This document shows positions 58,616-64,000 of a DNA stretch of 64,000 bases, piece after piece. This DNA is from Pseudomonas sp. Leaf48. GTDB taxonomy: Bacteria; Pseudomonadota; Gammaproteobacteria; Pseudomonadales; Pseudomonadaceae. The notes under the pieces are model-generated. The model was not told the DNA's origin, did no database searches, and saw nothing but the letters and a program-made list of their open reading frames with translations. The stretch covers positions 203,163 through 267,162 of the forward strand of contig NZ_LMLH01000004.1 of assembly GCF_001421885.1 (NCBI RefSeq), read 5' to 3'. The translations under genes were made by a program, and so were the position numbers. Each line of letters begins with the position of its first letter. The stretch's first letter is position 1.

Positions 58616-59737
58616 TCAGCCGTTCTTGCGCACGATCTGGCCGTCGCGGCACATCAGGCACGCGGCGACGATATCGTCTTCAAGGTTGATCACCAGTTGT
58701 CCTTCTTTATCGAACAACAGTTTCATGAAGTCCAGCAGGTTGCGTGCGTACAGTGCCGAGGCATCGGCGCCAACCGCGGCCGCCAGGTTGGTCGGGCCGA
58801 CGATGGTCACGCCGTTTTCGACGACCACCTGATCGGCCACGGTCAGCGGGCAGTTACCGCCCTGTGCCGCCGCGAGGTCGATGACCACCGAGCCGGGTTT
58901 CATCTGTGCCACGGTTTCCGCGCTCAATAGCGTCGGTGCCTTACGGCCCGGGATCAGGGCGGTGGTGATGACGATGTCGGCCTGCTTGGCGCGTTCGTGC
59001 ACGGCCACGGCCTGGCGCTGCATCCAGCTGGCCGGCATTGGTCGCGCGTAACCGCCGACACCGACAGCGCACTCACGCTCTTCATCGGTCTCGTAAGGCA
59101 CGTCGACGAACTTGGCGCCGAGGGATTCGATCTGCTCTTTTACTGCAGGGCGTACGTCCGAGGCTTCGATCACCGCACCCAGGCGCTTGGCCGTGGCAAT
59201 GGCTTGCAAGCCGGCGACACCGGCGCCAAGGATCAGTACGCGCGCCGCTTTTACGGTGCCCGCAGCGGTCATCAGCATCGGCATGAAACGAGGGTAGTAA
59301 TGAGCGGCCAGCAATACGGACTTGTAGCCGGCGATGTTGGCTTGCGAGGACAGCACATCCAGGCTCTGAGCGCGGGAAGTGCGTGGCGCAGCCTCCAGGG
59401 CAAAGGCGGTGATGCCGCATTCGGCCATCTTGGCGATGGTTTCATTGTTGAAGGGATTGAGCATCCCCACCACAACGGTGCCGCTTTTGATCAGCGCCAG
59501 TTCGCTGTCGCTGGGAGCGACTACTTTCAAGATCAGCTCTGCACCAAACGCATCACTGGCGCTGCCAATGGTTGCGCCTGCCGCTTCATAGGCACTGTCT
59601 ACAACACTGGCATTAACGCCGGCGCCGCTTTGGACTGTGACCTTATGACCCTGGCTGATCAGCTTCTTGATGGTTTCCGGGGTTGCAGCAACCCGAGTTT
59701 CACCGGTCTGGGTTTCGAGAGGAACACCAATGTGCAC
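58616..59737 (-). CDS. pntAA: NAD(P) transhydrogenase alpha-1 subunit (NAD-binding)
   Basis: 373 residues from a GTG at 59737 ([17 protein letters not shown]), with CAGGAGATTTGAC just upstream. Alanine-dehydrogenase-like d[21 protein letters not shown]ossmann motif, [31 protein letters not shown]. The frame extends to 59872 but without homology. First gene of pntAA-AB-B. Confidence 0.96.
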   Translation of the reverse strand: MHIGVPLETQTGETRVAATPETIKKLISQGHKVTVQSGAGVNASVVDSAYEAAGATIGSASDAFGAELILKVVAPSDSELALIKSGTVVVGMLNPFNNETIAKMAECGITAFALEAAPRTSRAQSLDVLSSQANIAGYKSVLLAAHYYPRFMPMLMTAAGTVKAARVLILGAGVAGLQAIATAKRLGAVIEASDVRPAVKEQIESLGAKFVDVPYETDEERECAVGVGGYARPMPASWMQRQAVAVHERAKQADIVITTALIPGRKAPTLLSAETVAQMKPGSVVIDLAAAQGGNCPLTVADQVVVENGVTIVGPTNLAAAVGADASALYARNLLDFMKLLFDKEGQLVINLEDDIVAACLMCRDGQIVRKNG

Positions 59738-60173
59738 GTCAAATCTCCTGCGTGATCTTATTGAGTAAACCCAGGCACTACGGATGGCGCAGCTGGGGCG
59801 GCCGATCAGCACGATCCCGCACAAATAAAGGGCGGGGCGCGGCATTTTGCAGGCGAACTTTGCACCCTTCAAGGAATTATGATGGGTGACGGAAAATTAA
59901 CTACAAGTCACCCCGTGACCGAATGTCGCAACTACCCGGGTCAATCCCTTGCAGATCAAGGGCTACAGGGAATATTGGGTGATTTGTGGATTTTACGCAT
60001 CGGCCATATGAATGATGCGGCATTGCTGCGTAATAGTGGCTCAAAGCCGTGCCTACCGTAGCTTCCAGGAGATTTTCAGGATGATTTCGCACAGTTAGGT
60101 TTATGCGACATATACGTACATCTGTAGGTGTCATTTTTTGCTGACTACGAGGTCAAGTAACTGTTGCGCGCCT
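59738..60173. other. Intergenic region upstream of pntAA
   Basis: 436 bp between the pntAA start and the gcdR stop, both leftward. It should carry the pnt promoter on the minus strand. A dyad GGGTGAC-16-GTCACCC (59884-59913) is the only clear symmetric element and could be an operator. No convincing ORF or terminator seen. Confidence 0.5.
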
Positions 60174-61073
60174 TTATCCTTCTAGGCTGTAGCTGTGTGC
60201 CTGATGCACCAGCCAGTCACGGAAAGCCCTCAATGATGCTGATTCGACCTTTCTTTCGGGAATCATCAGGTAATACGCCTTGATGCTCGACAGGGCTTGG
60301 GGGTTGGCGATCACCAGTCGTTTCTCGGTCAGTTCTCTCTGAATCAGGAAGGGCGGGATCAGGGCGATGCCCATGTCGTGCATGGCTGCCTGGGCCAGCA
60401 TTGAGAATAACTCGTAACGGGGGCCTGTCATGTCGCGCGGGACGTTTAGATGTTGGGAGTCGAACCACTGGCGCCAGGCGTAGGGGCGGGTGGTTTGTTG
60501 CAGCAGAGGCAGATCGGCGATTTCACCGGGCGTCAGGGCTGCTTTGTTCCCCAGCAGGTTGGGGCTGCACACGGGCATCGGATTTTCGCCCATCAGCCTG
60601 TGGGATTCGGTACCTGACCAGTCTGCGTCCCCGAAATATATCGCGGCGTCGAAATCGGTATCGGCAAACAGAAAGGGGCGAGTGCGGTTGGTCAGGTTGA
60701 CCGTCACTTCCGGGTGCTTGTGCTGGAAGTCCTTGAGGCGGGGCAGTAGCCATTGAGTACCGAAGGTCGGCACCACCGCGAGTTCGATCACGTTGGTCCC
60801 CTGTTGGCCCATCACCGAGAGGGTGTCTCGCTCCACGGCATCGAGTTGCGTGGCTACGCGGCGGCTATAGGAAAGTCCTGCTTCCGTCAGCTTGACTCCG
60901 CGTCGTGAGCGTCGAAACAGTTCCACGCCGAGAAATTCCTCCAGGCTGGCGATCTGCCGGCAAATCGCTCCCTGGGTCAACGAAAGTTCCTGGGCAGCCT
61001 TTGTGAAGCTCTCGTGTCGAGCCGCAGCTTCGAAGCTGATAAGGGCGGTAGTGCTGGGTATCTTCCTGCGCAT
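60174..61073 (-). CDS. gcdR: LysR-type regulator of glutaryl-CoA genes
   Basis: 299 residues from ATG 61073 (MRRKIPSTTALISFEA), preceded by CAGGAG. Helix-turn-helix ESFTKAAQELSLTQGAICRQ; GcvA/AmpR-like effector domain (VVPTFGTQWLLPRLKDFQ). Divergent from gcdH with 157 bp between, so it probably activates gcdH in response to glutarate. Confidence 0.88.
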   Translation of the reverse strand: MRRKIPSTTALISFEAAARHESFTKAAQELSLTQGAICRQIASLEEFLGVELFRRSRRGVKLTEAGLSYSRRVATQLDAVERDTLSVMGQQGTNVIELAVVPTFGTQWLLPRLKDFQHKHPEVTVNLTNRTRPFLFADTDFDAAIYFGDADWSGTESHRLMGENPMPVCSPNLLGNKAALTPGEIADLPLLQQTTRPYAWRQWFDSQHLNVPRDMTGPRYELFSMLAQAAMHDMGIALIPPFLIQRELTEKRLVIANPQALSSIKAYYLMIPERKVESASLRAFRDWLVHQAHSYSLEG

Positions 61074-61230
61074 GTACTCCTGCCTCACTAATACAGCGCA
61101 CAAACGCGCATTTACGATGTTACGGAGTGAGAAATTAGCACAACAGTATGCAAAATCCTCGTTTGCGGTAACGGTTTGCCAGGCCTAGGATCAGTCCACG
61201 TTATTTGACCCGATTCGAGAGGACACACTC

Positions 61231-62412
61231 ATGGGCGGTAAAGCTAGCTTCAACTGGATCGATCCCCTTCTGCTGGATCAACAGCTCACCGAAGAAGAGC
61301 GGATGATTCGCGACACTGCCGCGCAATTCGCTCAGCACAAGCTCGCACCGCGTGTCCTCGAAGCTTTTCGTCATGAGAAGACCGATCCGGCGATCTTTCG
61401 GGAAATGGGCGAAGTGGGCCTGTTGGGTGCAACTATCCCCGAGCAGTACGGCGGCAGCGGCCTGAACTACGTCAGCTACGGTCTGATTGCCCGTGAAGTC
61501 GAACGTATCGACTCCGGCTATCGTTCGATGATGAGTGTGCAGTCCTCGCTGGTGATGGTTCCGATCAATGAGTTCGGTACCGAAGCACAGAAGCAGAAAT
61601 ATCTGCCGAAACTGGCCTCGGGCGAATGGATTGGTTGCTTCGGCCTGACCGAACCCGACCATGGCTCCGACCCGGGCGCGATGATCACTCGTGCACGCAA
61701 AGTGGAAGGCGGCTACAGCCTGACCGGCAGCAAGATGTGGATCACCAACAGCCCGATCGCCGACGTGTTCGTGGTCTGGGGCAAGGATGACGCCGGCGAT
61801 ATCCGTGGCTTCGTGCTGGAGAAGGGCTGGAAAGGCCTGAGCGCTCCAGCGATCCACGGCAAGGTCGGCCTGCGGGCATCGATCACCGGTGAGATCGTCA
61901 TGGACAACGTATTTGTGCCGGAAGAAAACATCTTCCCGGATGTCCGTGGCCTGAAAGGTCCGTTCACCTGCCTCAACTCGGCGCGTTATGGCATTTCCTG
62001 GGGTGCGCTGGGTGCGGCCGAGTTCTGCTGGCACACCGCTCGCCAATACACCCTGGATCGTCAACAGTTCGGCCGCCCGCTGGCCGCCACTCAGTTGATC
62101 CAGAAGAAACTGGCGGACATGCAGACCGAAATCACCATGGCGCTGCAAGGCTGCCTGCGTCTGGGTCGCATGAAGGATGAAGGCACCGCGGCCGTCGAAA
62201 TCACTTCGATGATGAAGCGCAACTCCTGCGGCAAGTCCCTGGACATCGCGCGCATGGCCCGCGACATGCTGGGCGGCAACGGCATCTCCGACGAATACGG
62301 CGTCGCCCGTCACCTGGTCAACCTGGAAGTGGTGAATACCTATGAAGGTACTCATGACGTCCATGCGCTGATTCTGGGGCGTGCGCAAACCGGCATCCAG
62401 GCGTTCTATTAA
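61231..62412 (+). CDS. gcdH: Glutaryl-CoA dehydrogenase
   Basis: 393 residues, acyl-CoA dehydrogenase fold. [15 protein letters not shown] and [17 protein letters not shown] bind FAD and substrate; catalytic Glu in [16 protein letters not shown]. Oxidatively decarboxylates glutaryl-CoA to crotonyl-CoA in lysine/5-aminovalerate degradation. GAGAGGA precedes ATG 61231. Followed 11 bp later by a CoA-transferase gene. Confidence 0.97.
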   Translation: MGGKASFNWIDPLLLDQQLTEEERMIRDTAAQFAQHKLAPRVLEAFRHEKTDPAIFREMGEVGLLGATIPEQYGGSGLNYVSYGLIAREVERIDSGYRSMMSVQSSLVMVPINEFGTEAQKQKYLPKLASGEWIGCFGLTEPDHGSDPGAMITRARKVEGGYSLTGSKMWITNSPIADVFVVWGKDDAGDIRGFVLEKGWKGLSAPAIHGKVGLRASITGEIVMDNVFVPEENIFPDVRGLKGPFTCLNSARYGISWGALGAAEFCWHTARQYTLDRQQFGRPLAATQLIQKKLADMQTEITMALQGCLRLGRMKDEGTAAVEITSMMKRNSCGKSLDIARMARDMLGGNGISDEYGVARHLVNLEVVNTYEGTHDVHALILGRAQTGIQAFY

Positions 62413-62423
62413 GGAGAACGGCC

Positions 62424-63644
62424 ATGGGCGCGCTTTCGCATCTACGGGTACTGGATTTGTCGAGGGTGCTGGCCGGGCCATGGGCGGGACAGATCCTGGC
62501 CGACCTTGGCGCCGAGGTGATCAAGGTCGAGCGCCCGGGCAATGGCGATGACACGCGCGCCTGGGGCCCGCCTTTCCTTAAAGACGCTTATGGCGAGAAC
62601 ACCAGCGAGGCTGCTTATTACTTGTCGGCCAATCGCAACAAGCAATCGGTCACCATCGACTTCACTCGCCCCGAGGGGCAGAAGTTAGTGCGTGAGCTGG
62701 CGGCCAAGTCGGACATCCTGATTGAAAACTTCAAGGTCGGAGGTCTGGCGGCCTATGGTCTGGACTATGAATCACTGAAGGCGATCAACCCGGACTTGAT
62801 TTATTGCTCGATCACCGGGTTTGGCCAGACCGGCCCTTATGCCAGGCGCGCGGGTTATGACTTCATGATCCAGGGGCTGGGCGGGCTCATGAGCCTGACG
62901 GGGCGACCTGAGGGCGAAGACGGCGCGGGGCCGGTGAAAGTTGGCGTGGCGCTGACGGATATCCTGACCGGGCTCTATTCGACCGTGGCAATCCTCGCGG
63001 CGCTCGCGCACCGGGATCACGATGGTGGCGGTCAGCATATTGATATGGCGCTGCTGGATGTTCAGGTGGCGTGCCTGGCTAACCAGGCCATGAACTACCT
63101 GACGACGGGCAATGCCCCAAAGCGACTGGGCAATGCACATCCGAATATCGTGCCTTATCAGGACTTTCCTACAGCGGATGGTGATTTCATCCTTACGGTC
63201 GGGAATGACGGCCAGTTCCGCAAGTTCGCTGAAGTGGCCGGCCAGCCGCAATGGGCTGACGATCCGCGTTTCGCTACTAATAAGCTGCGGGTGGCGAACC
63301 GGGCGGTGCTGATACCTCTGATCCGCCAGGCAACGGTATTCAAGACTACGACAGAATGGGTGGCGCAGCTGGAGCAGGCCGGGGTGCCGTGCGGGCCAAT
63401 CAATGACCTGGCGCAGATGTTTGCCGACCCTCAGGTCAAGGCGCGCGGGTTGGCGATCGAGCTGCCCCATGCACTGGCTGGAATGGTGCCCCAGGTGGCT
63501 AGCCCGATTCGACTGTCCGAGACGCCGGTGGAATACCGACATGCGCCTCCTTTGCTGGGTGAGCATACGCTGGAGGTTTTGCAGCGAGTCCTGGGAGTGG
63601 GGGTTGCCGAAGTGGCTGCATTAAGGGAGTCGGGGGTACTTTGA
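62424..63644 (+). CDS. CaiB/BaiF family CoA-transferase (glutarate activation)
   Basis: 406 residues, class-III CoA-transferase. LRVLDLSRVLAGPWAGQILA, VIKVERPGNGDDTRAWGPPF, IENFKVGGLAAYGLDY and the catalytic-Asp block HIDMALLDVQVACLANQAMN. Pairs with gcdH, so it likely makes glutaryl-CoA from glutarate (succinyl-CoA as donor; inference). AAGGAG before ATG 62424. Confidence 0.94.
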   Translation: MGALSHLRVLDLSRVLAGPWAGQILADLGAEVIKVERPGNGDDTRAWGPPFLKDAYGENTSEAAYYLSANRNKQSVTIDFTRPEGQKLVRELAAKSDILIENFKVGGLAAYGLDYESLKAINPDLIYCSITGFGQTGPYARRAGYDFMIQGLGGLMSLTGRPEGEDGAGPVKVGVALTDILTGLYSTVAILAALAHRDHDGGGQHIDMALLDVQVACLANQAMNYLTTGNAPKRLGNAHPNIVPYQDFPTADGDFILTVGNDGQFRKFAEVAGQPQWADDPRFATNKLRVANRAVLIPLIRQATVFKTTTEWVAQLEQAGVPCGPINDLAQMFADPQVKARGLAIELPHALAGMVPQVASPIRLSETPVEYRHAPPLLGEHTLEVLQRVLGVGVAEVAALRESGVL

Positions 63645-63748
63645 TTGGCTCCTTCTATATAGAGAGGTGTTTTTGGCATGTTTCTACGAGGGAAACCGGC
63701 CGTTTCGCCCCTTTTCACAAGTTATTGATAGAAAAGCAATATCAACGC

Positions 63749-63776
63749 TTGACGGCAGATTCTGGAAGCCTATAAT
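63749..63776 (+). promoter_or_regulatory. Strong sigma-70 promoter, first of a tandem pair
   Basis: TTGACG, 16 bp, TATAAT, then GC-rich discriminator TCGCCCC. No gene follows within the window; it points out of the right edge. Confidence 0.8.
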
Positions 63777-63894
63777 TCGCCCCACTTCCGGCGCAGTCGA
63801 AACGGAAAACTCCTTGGTAAACAATGAGTTACGCAGTTTTCGGCAGCAAGTTGCTTCAGTTCATCGAAGCCGAAAGGGAGTTGAAAAAGAGGTG

Positions 63895-63922
63895 TTGACA
63901 GCAGCGTGTAACGCTGTAGAAT
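63895..63922 (+). promoter_or_regulatory. Strong sigma-70 promoter, second of a tandem pair (probable rrn leader)
   Basis: TTGACA, 16 bp, TAGAAT, discriminator TCGCCTCCC. The downstream leader (63930-64000, ending CTTCTGAAAATAAC) resembles Pseudomonas rRNA operon leaders as I recall them. The two promoters share TTGACxGCAG and the AATTCGCC end, like duplicated rrn promoters. The ~100 bp before 63749 holds nothing else I can name. Confidence 0.8.
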
Positions 63923-64000
63923 TCGCCTCCCGCTGACGAGAGATCGAAAGCGCAAGTGGTTGAAGTTGTTAAGGATTCCTTGAAAACTTCTGAAAATAAC

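Noticed and set aside
61201..62481. 426-codon minus-strand ORF opposite gcdH
   Set aside because: Antisense shadow of an intact acyl-CoA dehydrogenase.

Overview
The window is a chromosomal core segment of a Pseudomonas of the P. fluorescens group. Four things point there: the protein families (AlgB/KinB, cytochrome c4/c5, TrpI-TrpBA, ZnuA-Zur-ZnuCB), gene order that largely follows known Pseudomonas blocks, G+C-rich codon use throughout, and many REP/BIME palindromes of the 'GGAGCGGGCTTGCTCGCG' type. I see no prophage, insertion sequence, integrase, CRISPR array or defence island. The novelty is mostly in the non-coding DNA and in a few uncharacterised envelope genes.

Layout. 0-4 kb: end of a radical SAM gene, then a beta-carbonic anhydrase and a SulP transporter (probable bicarbonate pair) and one unknown gene. 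4-13 kb: complete aa3 cytochrome c oxidase cluster (coxBA, ctaG, coxC, SURF1, a Sco-like membrane protein, ctaA, ctaB, sco). 13-18 kb: metNIQ methionine importer (leftward) and catalase katE. 18-22 kb: zinc regulon, znuA divergent from zur-znuC-znuB. 22-30 kb: thrB, polA, the sRNA ersA, engB, cytochromes c5 and c4, dsbA. 30-39.5 kb: an EEP-family phosphatase/nuclease, a diguanylate cyclase, an AmpD-like amidase lipoprotein, an EAL phosphodiesterase, kinB-algB, and divergently a three-gene envelope operon ending in the lysozyme inhibitor ivy. 40-48 kb: gltP, a nucleoside-recognition membrane protein, small lipoproteins, osmC, a luciferase-like oxidoreductase, dodecin. 48-54.8 kb: trpI/trpBA, then a leftward exported-protein cluster (DUF4105-type protein, two DUF2388 proteins) and a DUF1127 gene. 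55-63.6 kb: acetyl-CoA hydrolase/transferase, pntAA-AB-B transhydrogenase, and gcdR/gcdH-CaiB for glutaryl-CoA. 63.7-64 kb: two tandem strong sigma-70 promoters that look like the start of an rRNA operon lying beyond the window.

The best regulatory finds are (i) a complete sigma-54 promoter with a perfect IHF site and upstream dyads driving the small-membrane-protein/DUF1328/ivy operon next to algB; (ii) an AlgU (sigma-22)-type promoter and terminator that bound a 132-nt RNA between polA and engB, matching ErsA in place and size; (iii) about ten ACTGT/ACAGT half-sites within 700 bp around a DUF1127 gene. Together kinB-algB, ersA, ivy, dsbA and the c-di-GMP enzymes make 26-40 kb an envelope/exopolysaccharide control region. 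I could not identify a wholly new multi-gene system with confidence. The exported DUF4105/DUF2388 cluster at 51.4-54.3 kb is the least understood coding block.
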